Below are positions 49,877 to 62,000 of a DNA stretch of 64,000 nt, piece by piece; position 1 is the stretch's first letter; each line of letters begins with the position of its first letter. The DNA comes from Prinia subflava (Eukaryota > Chordata > Aves > Passeriformes > Cisticolidae): contig NC_086283.1 of NCBI RefSeq assembly GCF_021018805.1, positions 9,251,162 through 9,315,161 of the forward strand, in the 5' to 3' direction. A program made the translations under genes and the position numbers. Under the pieces are notes generated by a model, which was given only the letters and a program-made list of their open reading frames with translations, was not told where the DNA came from and did not search any database.

Positions 49877-50064
49877 CTAGTCAGCTATATAACTGCTTTG
49901 CCCTGAACTTTGATGTCCATAGCCCAGGGCCATTTTGCCAAGTGTTAGTGAGGGCTTGCTGTTCAGAGAGTCTGAGTAAGTGAAACTCAGCTTGCGGAAG
50001 GAGGTCTCCACACCACTGTCACACGTGCTTTCGATGTCTTGAAATCTGCTATTGCAGAGCTCAC
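49877..50064 (-). CDS. NFKB1: NFKB1 last exon, coding part, with phosphodegron
   Basis: It encodes [15 protein letters not shown], then [13 protein letters not shown] (DSGVETS at 50000-50020), and ends in [15 protein letters not shown] with TAG at 49877-49879. The DSG motif is the established IKK-phosphorylated, beta-TrCP-recognised degron of p105. The acceptor is CTGTCCCTCAG. The final segment does not resemble the human ending. Confidence 0.93.
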
Positions 50065-53000
50065 CTGAGGGACAGAGAAAAGGGAAATCATGTGCATGGC
50101 TTGAGCAAGGTTGCTTTAAGAAAAGTCTAAGGAATACAAACCAACACAGTTAAGCTCTTCTATAGGAAAATAACTCTAAAATGAGGTATTATAATAGGAA
50201 AAGCTGTGCTGGATGTTTCCAGGCACCAAAGCATGTGATGTGATGTACTAGTGGCAGATATCAGCCTGCAGTTGGAGCTTGGATTGGATGAGAAACCTGG
50301 TGCTCTGCTGACACTAAAGCTGGCACTGCACTGGGGTCAGGACTCTGCCCAGCTGTGGTGGTTGCAGGGCAAAAGGTTCTCTGGTTTTCAGAGTAACATT
50401 CTGTGCAAGTGTACAGCTCCAGGATGAGGCTCCTAAAACTTATAACTCATGTTACTTCAATTTACAGATTTCCTTTTGAGACAAACACTTGAAGAGCTTT
50501 CATCTATTCAGTGACTCTGAAACAGGAACAAGTCAGTATCACCTATCACCTGTGCCGGATCCATAGAAGGAGTGCCTGACTGCAAGAGCTGAAACTGAAG
50601 GTACGATGTGGGATCAGCGTGACTAAAAACAGTGGTAGTGTTGTAGGAGTTGAGTCTTGTTTTTCTAAACAAACGTCTTGAACAATGTGATGCCCTCCAT
50701 TCATATTGCAGAGGAGCAGAACCCCTCTTACCCTTCAAGATGAATCTAAAGGGGCAATATGGGTACAAGCACATTTTTGGGTGGGTGTGAAGGTTTATTC
50801 CATGTAGACCAAATAGTATTCTATAGAGAATACACTGGCAATGTTAGACTGGAGTGGAGTGACTCGTGTTTCTTTTTTCTTACCAGATATAAAAATACTT
50901 ACAGTATTTTTACACAAGGTGTCAGTTTCCACATTAGGCTACAGGCAGCACTACCGGTGTTAGAACAAGAAAAAACAAAGGTTTTTGTTCCTAAACCTGG
51001 CCAGGCAATGACTTAACAGCCCTTCTGACAAACTTCTCACAACCTCTCTTTCTCTTAGCAGAATTCCCTGCTCAAAGCCACTGTAGGATCTCTGTCACTG
51101 AAGATGCTCAGAACTCAACTGGACATAACATGGGCAACCTCATGCCCTGCTCTGAGCAGGTAGCTGGCCAGCAGGACTGCTCGAGGTTACACGGGACATG
51201 CAACCTAAGCCATCCCCAGTTTCTTCATCTGCAGAACACTGGGTCATTTTGGGGTGCTACACATGATGGAAGGAGAAATTTAATACTGAAGTGTTACTGA
51301 GAAGTTTAAAAACCCAAAACATTCTTGTTTATCCAGCTGTGAGGGGGGAAAAAAGTCAAAAGCTAATGGCACATGTATGCACCTAGGAGATAATTGCCTA
51401 TATTCCCAGTACATCCAAGGTATTACCATTAGCAAATGGCAGGTGTCTGGTTTTAGCAAAGGGCAGCAGTATAATGAATACTGTGATGCAGGCATGCTGA
51501 TTCGTGGTCCATTTGTCCTCTCTTTCCTACACCTAGCAGATATCTATGATGAGAGGGGTCACACTGCAGTAAAATATTTCTGAAACGAGGAAGCAGGTGA
51601 AGCAGTATATGCAAGAAGATGAGCAATTTATCAGCAGTCCCAAATAGAGAGGGGAGGGAGAACTGAGAAGTCTTAAATAAAGCTCTTCATATTTTGCTGT
51701 CAATTTTACCTGTCTCTCTATTTGCAAAGGTGAGAGGTGATGATGGAAGAGCTTTTGCTGTACTGTCCTCCAGGGAAGATGGTCTGTGTGAGATGGATAG
51801 TGCTTCCTGAATTATTTTTATGGCTTCTGTGTGATCCATCTGTCTCAAAGCAGCAATCAGCTCTTGAACTGAACCGCCAGAAACCTGAAAGAGCAGACAT
51901 CAGATACTCCACATCATCCAGGCTGGCTAAAACTGCAGGGCTGCACTGACTCACTGTGCAGGAGGACAAGGTTCTCTAGGTGTATTAATGTTCTTTATAA
52001 CCTGTTACAGCACATTACCTCATAATTATCCAGCAGAGTCTTTGATGGGCAAGGGCTCAACCTGAAGGCATTATTAAGAATGCCAAGACCCAGTTTTTGT
52101 GCTAGAGTGGACCAGTTTTTAGTTGGATCAGGCAATTCCAATAGCTTGTAAAGCTGCATCTTGGTATTCTCATTCAGCTCTCTCAAATGTCCTGGGGAAC
52201 AGAGAAATATGTTAGTTTATTATTTATACAAATCATGCACCAGTTCATTTTTAAGCAGAAACAAAGCCAAGCTGAAGACTATTTGAGAGTCCAATCCCAG
52301 CATTTGTAAATGGATTGCTGCAATACTGCAAATGTACTCCTTGTCCTTGAGACATCTTAAGGAAATCATGCTCATTCTGTCTGCAAGGGGGTGGGAGGGC
52401 ACCTCTTCTCTCTCACCAGCTCAGTTACAAGCTGTTGCAGGGCAATTTCTTCCGCCACTAAAGTTTCAGTACTCAATTATTAGAGGGACATTGTCAAGTC
52501 TTTGTGTTACCTTGTGTGAGTAAGTCCTCCAAAACTTCTGTTGATTCATAGGGTTTGCCATTTAATATGTCATACACCTAAGAGAATACATTAAAGTCAG
52601 TATTTAGGAGTATCTAGTGTCCATTTAGTTTCAGCAGTGTTATATAAAACCCTAATTCCATCTGTAAATCAGCATTTTTTTCCTCTCCCAGGCTCAGTAT
52701 AACTAAGGGTACTGTAGAAAACCTGTGCTAAACTTAGGGAGAAATCTTGAGAACTTAATTTCCCTTTATTTTAAGCTGTGTCACCTGGCAACTCTTTTCA
52801 AGACACAGAGGAAGTCTTGGCAGTAAATAAATGGCAGTAGCCGTGGCTAAGAAAGAAGCTGCTGCCTGTCTGCAACTAATCATTTAAAACAAAGCCTGGG
52901 TTAGATTTTCACCTAAGGCTGGTACCACTCCCCAGCTCCAGATGATTAGGGATGCTGACTGCTTATCCTTTACACTCACACCAAGCCAAATGCACAATAA

Positions 53001-56000
53001 TCAGCTTAATCACTGTTTGGGTAGAACACAGGAGTGCACTTTCCCACCACACACAGGCTACAATTATGAAGAACACTCAGCAAAGAAACCTACTGGAGAA
53101 TGGGCCTTCACACACAAACTACCCACCCAGCTAAACACTTTCCCACACTGCAACTGTAGTGCAGCTACTTCAAAAACTGCCTGATCATTTTTGTTCAGCA
53201 GGGTTAGTCAGTTCAGTGGAGCTTTCTTCCAGTGTGGTTTCATTGGGGAGTTTTATGGCTGAATTAGCTTAATTTTTGATGGCTAATTACTTGAATTAAT
53301 TGAGATAATTTTGGATGCAGTGAAAGGAGGCTGGCCAAGAGAGCTGAACTACCCTTTATAATTAGGAAAAAAAACCCCAACAAAAAACCAAGAGAAAACA
53401 GCCCACATACCTCACAGTTGGCTGCCATATCCAGTGGTGTTGTTCCAGGTACAATCCCTTCATCATAATCTTCATCATCTTTCACATCATCTAGATCAAA
53501 CAATGGCTCAAAGTTCTCAATGTGAGGATTTGCACCTGAAAAACAAGGTGCGGGGGGGGAAAGGGCTTCAAGTTGCTTCTCAGTAATATTTAAAATATGC
53601 ATTCTATGTACTGAATGGTAAATCAGCTAATTTAGCTACTCCAGGTAAATTATATTTTATATTAAGCTAGCAAGTAGCTCTTTTTATCAATTACATTTAA
53701 ATGCTGTCACCTCTCTGTACAATGCTACTTTCCATTATAAAGAGGGGGAAAAAAACAACAACTGAGCCTTAGGGCCCAAAGAAAGAGCTCTGGTTGTATG
53801 AACTGACTTCCAGTCCCATCTTGCCTCACACAGCACAGCATGAACGTGGTGACGGGATGGTGTGGTGCTGCTTTTTAGAGTGTCAGAGAAAGCAGGGGTT
53901 TTCAAAAGACCAAGCAGAGAGCCTTAGCAACAGGAGGCTTGGGTTTCTGTTTCAAAGGAGAAAAATCAGGTTTAAATACAATTGACAAAATGTTCTAATA
54001 AATATGCCAACCTAATTCTCCCAAAGTGACAGCACTAGGAGACACTAACAAGCTCATGCTTCAGTGATGTTTTTTTTTTTTAAATTTTTGATTCTCAAGC
54101 AGTCCAACACTTATCCCAGATACACAAAAATATCTCTTCTCTACTTCTTCAGTTATAAAAGCTACAAAAGATACTCAAAAATCTTCCCAAAGTTCTCACG
54201 AGATTTTTTTTTTGACCAACATAATTTGCTTTTCTAGCCATTAGATGGTGCTGAAGAGTGATTAGTATAGCACCTCTGAGCAGGACTTTCTGAGGAAATT
54301 CAGACTTTGTTGCTTTTAACATCTGACTTCCTCTACCCATTAAACAAGTTCACTGGCATATTCTTTTCTGCTTGCAGCCTTCTAACTTGAATTGTCACTG
54401 TGAAAGAAAAGTCTCCAGCAACGATCTATTTCCATACCTGCTGCTTTGAGAACGGCTGCCAATTTTGTTGAGCCCCTTCCAGCTGCTATGTGAAGCGGAG
54501 TTGTCCCATCATATGTAGTGCTGTCCACATCAGCATCACCCTAAGTTTTTATTGAATGGCAAAAACAGAAAAGAAATCTGTACAATGCAGCTGCAGAGGC
54601 TCATGTCAGAATAAACACTGCTACTGTGCAAATAAGCACCATTCCATGCCTGGTTGCATAAAAACTCTAACTGTTGCCTGAAAAGAAGGAATTAGAAAGT
54701 AACTGCAACTGTCTGCCGCATAGGGTGGTAGTGTGCTCCAGTGTTAGAGCAGGAGGCACAGTGTATATCTGCAAATAGATCAGGTACATAAAAGCCACTT
54801 TGCATCTCCTGTAAAAGTTCTGCTATCTGATTGCCCATGGCCTTTGGAGTCTGAGTGGTGTGCACAGAATCCTGCCCTCCTGCTGCACATCAGAAGAGCA
54901 GCCAGGCTGGTGGCACATCCATGCATGAACACAGAGGAAAGCTACACAGCCAGCTGGGGTGTGTAGAATTAAGGATACCAAGGCTGAAGGTGTTAGGATG
55001 AGACAAATATTTATAGATTACACAACTATATCTCTGTGCACGTCTCTGTACATGTTCTACTTCGCATGGAAGAAGGGATGAACTTGTTCGTGGTAACTTC
55101 AGTGCCTGCCAGGATTACTCAGTGCGAATTACACATGGCATATGCAGTCAGGTTAGGGTCACAAACTTTATATTCCTCAACTTGGGCAAAAGCTTCACAA
55201 GCAGTGCTGAACAAAACAGTAACATTACCAGTAACTTTGCCATTATACCAGTTCAAGTAATCTAGTCAATCAACAGGAACCTCCCCCCTTACTTCTGTTT
55301 TTCTGAAGCACTGAAGGATTGTCAAGAGCTTTTAAATATGTAATTGAAAAGACCTGGAAGAAAGAAATTGTGCCCTTACCTCAAGCAAAAGGCAGCCTGC
55401 CAAGGGGATGTTCTCTTGCTCAACAGCCAAATGCAATGCAGTTCGTCCAGATTTTTGTTCCTGAGCGTTGATGTTAACTCCAGCAGCAATCAGCTGTTTG
55501 AGGCAGGACATGCTATTTGCCATTACCACCATGTGAATTGCACTGAGACCTACACAAAACAAAACCCATCCATCATCTGCATTAATATTTGTAAAATTCA
55601 GAAATGTCAGAGAAATGAGTTTCAAAGTGAGAAAATTGTAAAATGAGTTACAGTTACTTTAGTTACCAGAGCAGAAGTAATATATTTTGCCTGCTTATAC
55701 ACTAAAAATCATTTGGGTTGGAAAGGACCTCAAAGATCATCTAGTCCCACCCCAGTCCTGCCATGGGCAGGGACCTCCTTCCACCAAACCAAGCTGCTCA
55801 AAGACCCAGCCAACCTGGCCTTGAACCTGCTTTCAGGAGGTCACAGGCATCTTTATGAAAGCATCACAGGATGCCTTCAGGCATCCACAGCTTGTCTGGG
55901 CAACCTGTTCCTGTGTCTCATCATCCTCACAGTTCCATCCTTCCATCCTCACAGTGAGGCTTGTCTGTCTTGTATCTAAACCCACCCTCTGTCAGTTTAA

Positions 56001-59000
56001 AGCCAATCTCCCATGTCCTATCTCTACATGTCCTCATAGACCCCCCCTTAGGTCCTGGAAGTTGCTGTAAGGTCTCCTTGGAGCCTTTTCTTCTCCAGGC
56101 TGAACAGCCCCAGCTCTCCCAGCCTGTTTGCAGAGGAGAGATGTTGAAGCACTTCTGAGCATCTTCATGCTGTCCTCCGGCCCTGCTCCAACAAGCCCAT
56201 GTCTTCTTATTCAAGTTAACGGCCCCAGACCCTAAGGGAGTACTCTGGGTGGAAGCTCAGGATGAAGTTAATGGTGTTAATAAATATGTTGTTTGTGCAT
56301 AAATTGGAACTTGGAGAGTCAAAACCATGCAAGAAAAAAAAATCAGATTACAAGGTGGAACAGAAGGCAGGAACTACTAGATGCTCACCTAGAGCATCTT
56401 TTTGCCTCAAGAGAATAGCCTTAAAAAGAAACTCTGCATCTTGCTACTAAAGAAGTAGGTACCCCCAGTGGCCCCATCTGCTACGGAACATCTCTTCTAG
56501 AAAATGGTCTGAAAAGTAACTGGCATGTTCTAGTATAATCCTCCTGAAAGGTCACAGTGACCTGACACCTCATGAATACCTGCACCAGAAAGATAATAAT
56601 AAAGCCTATTATTTAAAAACCAACTAACCAATCAATCAACAAACCAACCCCCAACCAAAAAATCCTCTCTCTCTCTGAATAACTGAACACAGTTTTTTGA
56701 ATCCACAATGACAATTTTAGGTCAGACATTTTACAATCTATTAGAGCAGGAGTACTCAACTGTCGTCTCCTGTGAAAAATGGGAGAACTGTCTCTTTGTG
56801 GTTATTTTACAGGCTCTAATTCTGTATGGCCACAAAGTACCAGATATGAAACTCAATACTAGTCCAGAAACTATTTTAAGGGAATTTTACTCACTAGACA
56901 GCAGGAAACATTTTCTTTTGGGACTCTTTTAAAAATAAAACAAGGGTGGCGTAAGGAATAAGATGAACACAGTGCTTGAGGTTCTGTGAGATTGAAGAGA
57001 AGGTACAGTGATGAAAATTCAAATCCATACTGTCACATGACCATTACCAGTCTTTGTTCTGTATAATCACAAAACTGACACACCTGTGTTCTCTCATCTG
57101 TGCCTGCAGCCATATAAAAACCAAGCACAGCATATGCAAAATGGGAAAAGATAGTGTTTTCAGAGTCTGTATCTACCTGTGTAGCAACAGGGTGTTGACA
57201 GGAATTATGATGTGTTTGTCTAGAAGGGGACTGTTTCCATACCTTCACCATTGGGGAGGTTGACCATTGGAGATACCTTCTCATGCCTGAGCAGTAGACT
57301 CAAAATCTTGTCATCTCCTTCAGTAACAGCTAAATGTAAGACAGAATTGCCGTGGCGATCCAGAAGGTTGACATCTGCTCCAGCATTCAGCAAGTCTTCC
57401 ACCACCTTTGCCTGCTTTGTGATTACTGCCAGGTGCAGTGGGGTCTGCAAGTGACAGAAGCAAGCCATGAGAAGAGAAGTAACAGCTACATCACTTGCAC
57501 AGAAATCTCTAAAATACATAAAAGCTCCTAGCGTGAGAAGATTGTACACATATGCAAGCTTTTAGTTTGTTTGCTTTGGAGTGGTGTAATTTCTTTTCTA
57601 CTGGATGCTACAAATAGGGTTTCTACTTACTGGAAATAAAAGCTGCCTTGCCAATGTCAGCAGTTGGACTTTGGGAGGAACAAAGATGTTGCCTACTCTA
57701 TAAGCCAGGGCACTGACCTGGCTATTTGAGCATTGCAGTGCAAGGGACTCGGGAAATGAGATAATCCCTGTGCCCCCTACATACTGCAACCCTGCTTCCA
57801 CAGCTGCCCCATCACCCAGCTCATTTTGCTCCTGAATCAGAGATTTGCAGCCATGGGCATAGGAGTTCCTCACCCCTCAAAACAGCTGCTCAGAAAAGAA
57901 GAAAATCCTGCAGTTCTGTGCACTTGTCAAACTGCAGAAAAATTGTGCATTTATGCCGTGTGTGTTGAAGTAGCTGATCTCATTTGCACATTCCCCAGTT
58001 TTGCGCACCTGCAGCAGTGAGCAAACACTCAGGCTGACAAGTTTTGGAACCTTCCAAAGCTTGGTTGCATACTGCATTCTTGTCAGTTCTGAGCAGCATC
58101 ACACTGAACATACACATACATGTTTTTAAACAGTAAACCTAGTGAGGTCTGGGAAATGGTATTTCCAATACTAAAATAATTTAAAAATGGAATAAGATTT
58201 CATATCTAGATTAGATTGACAGAGACTTTGAAAAAAGACTTATTCCAGCTCTGCACAGTAAGTTTGTCAATGGATCTGTCAACACATTTGCAATTAATTG
58301 CTGCATCTATAAGGTAAGGTGTATGTCAGATTTTGGAATATCTGTAGAGAAGGTAAATTCTAGCGTAACCCCACATTCTCTTCCATCAATGGCTTAAGGT
58401 TTAAGTTGAAGGTAGGAAGAGCTATAGAGATTCTGGTAGTCAGGGATTTATTTCTTGTGTAGATCCCAGCTTTGCTTCCTGTTTCTGTTACACACAGGGC
58501 ACAGAATTCAATTCAGAATCTTCTGCTTACTTTCAGCAGCCTCCACATTTTAAACTTGCTTTATAAGAACATAAAAATGTGAAGGAAAACAAAGAATTCA
58601 AAATGAACCTTCTGGGACTGCCTGTACAAAATTAAAAGCTGCCTTTACTGTTCATAGCAAAACAAATGACACAAGTGTCAGAGTGCTGCTCAATGGTGTG
58701 TGCAATCTCTTGAAAAGAATTTCTTATCCAGGAAAGTTCCCACAGCTCTTTTTAAAACTTGAGTTACAATACAAACAGGCCAGACTATAGTTGAGGAGAC
58801 AGAACTGTGCCTGGCAGTTCTTTTCCTCCTAGGTAAAAGACAAGGGGATGGGCTTTTCTCAGTTACTGCAGAAGTGAAAGGGAAATCTTGGTGCTCATGT
58901 GCTGGGCACAAATACAGTCTGGGCTGTAGGATGGGCATAGGTTATTATGGCTTCCACATGTGCCTACAGATAACTGATGACGCAGGAACTGACTCATGAT

Positions 59001-62000
59001 CCCAAGTTAACCAGTGTCAGAAAGGTCAGAGGAGCCTGGAGCTGGCACACTGTGATCCATACCTCTGGTTTAGTAACAGAGAAGCCAAATACTGAACCCA
59101 TGAACTGAAGAATTTACTCTTTTTGGCCTGTTCCACAGTTAACCCATGGAGACACTTCTGTTACCATCAAGGAGAGTTATGGACTAAACCAGTGAAAACA
59201 TCCTCTCTTTCCTCCACAGCCTTCCAATATTTCCTTGTTTCTAAACTTCTTTGCATCGGTCTGATCTCTTCCCACAGACAAGTTGTGTAATTTCTTTTTT
59301 ACTGGCTGAACAATCAGCAATACTTATACCCCCACACCTACGTACCTGATAGAGGTCATTTCTCATGTTAATGATGGAATTGTAACTCAAATCAGGCATA
59401 ACTTCCAAGAGGTTTTGCACCAGCTCAGTATGAAGGTGGATAATTGCTAAATGAAGGACGCTGAAACAAACAAAAAAGCAGACTAACAAATTCACACAGT
59501 TTTCAAATTTATTACAAAAGTTTCAAGGCTTTGCTGTAGATGTTACTGCATTCTGATATAAACAGTTGACTATTAGAGGTAATAATTAGAGGTAATTACC
59601 AACACCTAAAATGAACCCCAACATTAAAAAAAGCAGGTGAGAAATGAATTGTTTAGTCCTTCAATCACAAAAGCAAACTCAGGATGGCTTTTGCTGGCCC
59701 TCAGCATTATTTTACTACTAGGCTAATACACAAAATGTGTGGCACAAAACAATTGTTTCAGAAATCCTCAGATTCTCTGCTGGTTTGCTGTCTTTTCATG
59801 CTTTGAATTAAGCCAAGATAAACACTTCTTACTGTGAAAACCTTCCTGCAGAATTTCCGCAAGCCTCTCTGCTACCAAAGCAGATTTTCCCTTGGGGGTT
59901 TCCCCAGATCTGTGGGTTTTTCTTTATTTCGTTTTCAAACAGAAAAATGACAAAGGACTCAGGCCCAGTGACTAACAACCACAGGATCTGCAGAAGTGGC
60001 CAGAGGCATCATGCCAAAAAAGCACCTATTTTGAGACATAGGTGACTGCATAGCAAGACACTTTACTGGGTTAATGCAACAGCCCTTCCTGTGCTCTTCT
60101 CCAAAGGCAGGTCCCTCACCACCTGCCTGAGTGGCTGCATGTGCAGCAAGGCACCAGGAAAAAACAGGTTGTGAATCCCATCAGGCCTGTCCCACAGAGC
60201 TCCAGTTGCCTTGCTACCTTAGGACTTCATTTGAAAATAATTCCCTTCGTTCTGAAACACATCCTGCCAAGTGCTTTGTTGGCTGGTGCTGGCCAACTCC
60301 TAAACTCATCATTTTAGCAAGTTGCTGCTGACACGAAATATCAACACGGGACCTGTGATGTGTCTGTTAAGCCACACCAGAAATACCTGAACACTCTCAG
60401 ATTTACACTTTTGACAGAAAAATTTAAAAAGTTCCATGCCATTCAGGGCAAGGAGTCATCCTGAAATTTGAGATAAAAGCAGTCAAAACCAAAGGTATTT
60501 AAAAAAAAGAGAAAAAGATAATTTACAAACCAAATTCGTCCTTAAAGGACATTTTTTATTGATTCTATATGCTGGCTCTGGAAGCATCACAGCATCTTCT
60601 CTCCTTCAACTCCCTTGTTCTGTTCAAACAGTCCCACCATTACTGGAGAAGTGCTGTTTCTCTGCTCTGATAGATGCTTTTTATTATGCTCTGTGTCATG
60701 CTGACATTTTATTTCCAAATCTCATTACAGAAACACATTTGTTCCTCTACTGCTTTTAGTTCTCATTTCAGCAGCAAGTATTTTAATTTTACCCTACCAT
60801 TATATGTTATGCTCCTGACTAGACCACAAGAGGTCACTTTCATTTCTTGAACATTCCTATATGAAAAACTGCATTTGAGCAGCACTGTAGAGCCATCAGA
60901 TCTTTACAGAGCAGTGGTGCTGGTATAAATACAGTCACAGCCAGTGTTACTGAGTGTCCACTGTAAGTATATACTAATCACAGGTTGCTGGGTTCTCTCT
61001 CAAAGCCATAAATTGTTGACAGCAAAGTTTTTTTAAAGGCTTAAGCAAAAACTTCCTAGTTGCCATATAATTTTTATGATTAAAGTGAAAATCAGGGCAA
61101 TTTATTAATTAATTTTGACCTTCTTCTTCTCTCCCAAGAGAGCTGAAGACAATCACCAAAGCTTCACTTGTTAAAAAGTTGTGAAGTAATGCAGATGTAT
61201 ATTATGCTCACAGAATAAATCCATCTCAGGAGAAAGGCAATGTGAACTTGCAGGAACTTTTTGATCCAGCAAGAAAACAACTATCTATCATCATTCTAAA
61301 AAGTATTATAACTTAGTTAAAATGCCCTACAAGTCCAAATCTGAGGAGCACCTTTTTGATATTTAAATCCAGGTCCTACTTGCTCAATATTCCTCTAACA
61401 CCCCCTGCCTTTTTTTAAACACAGATGCTGTACTGTCCATAATGCTTGCAGATTTTGTTGCTAGTTCCCACCTTGTTCACATTCCTGCTTATCTTGAAGC
61501 AGACATTAGGTTTCCAGTTGGAAAGCAAAGCTAGTAAAGTAGCTCCCTCTGATTTGTGCAGTCCTCTATCGTAATCTGAGGCCTATTTTCACTGAAGATG
61601 TAGTGAAAATAGTAACTTCTCTCAGAGTAATTGAACAGTGTGATATGGGTCTCAGTCACTTGGAATTTTCCTTCTAGCTGGACACCTTGAGACTTAATCT
61701 AGCTTCTACTGTTCAAAACACTACAATTTAAGGAAATGTAGGTGATTGCACAGGGCATGCCAGCTAAAAGGTGACTGTGTGATAGTGTCCCTTGCTTATT
61801 CAAGAGATTATCATTGCATTTGTTCAGAGCCACTTCTGCTGAATTTCCTTTTAAATTACTACTGATCATCAGTTCCTCACAGTACTTCACTCTGAGTTCC
61901 ACAGAATCTGCATGGCTGGAGAGGAACAAAGCGGATTTCTGCTCCAGCTCACATTACTGAAGGACTCATGTGCAAATATTAGCAGCCAAGTCTGCCACAA

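Noticed and set aside
55713..56158. Several + strand open frames at 55.7-56.2 kb
   Set aside because: They are the antisense of the CR1 3' fragment.
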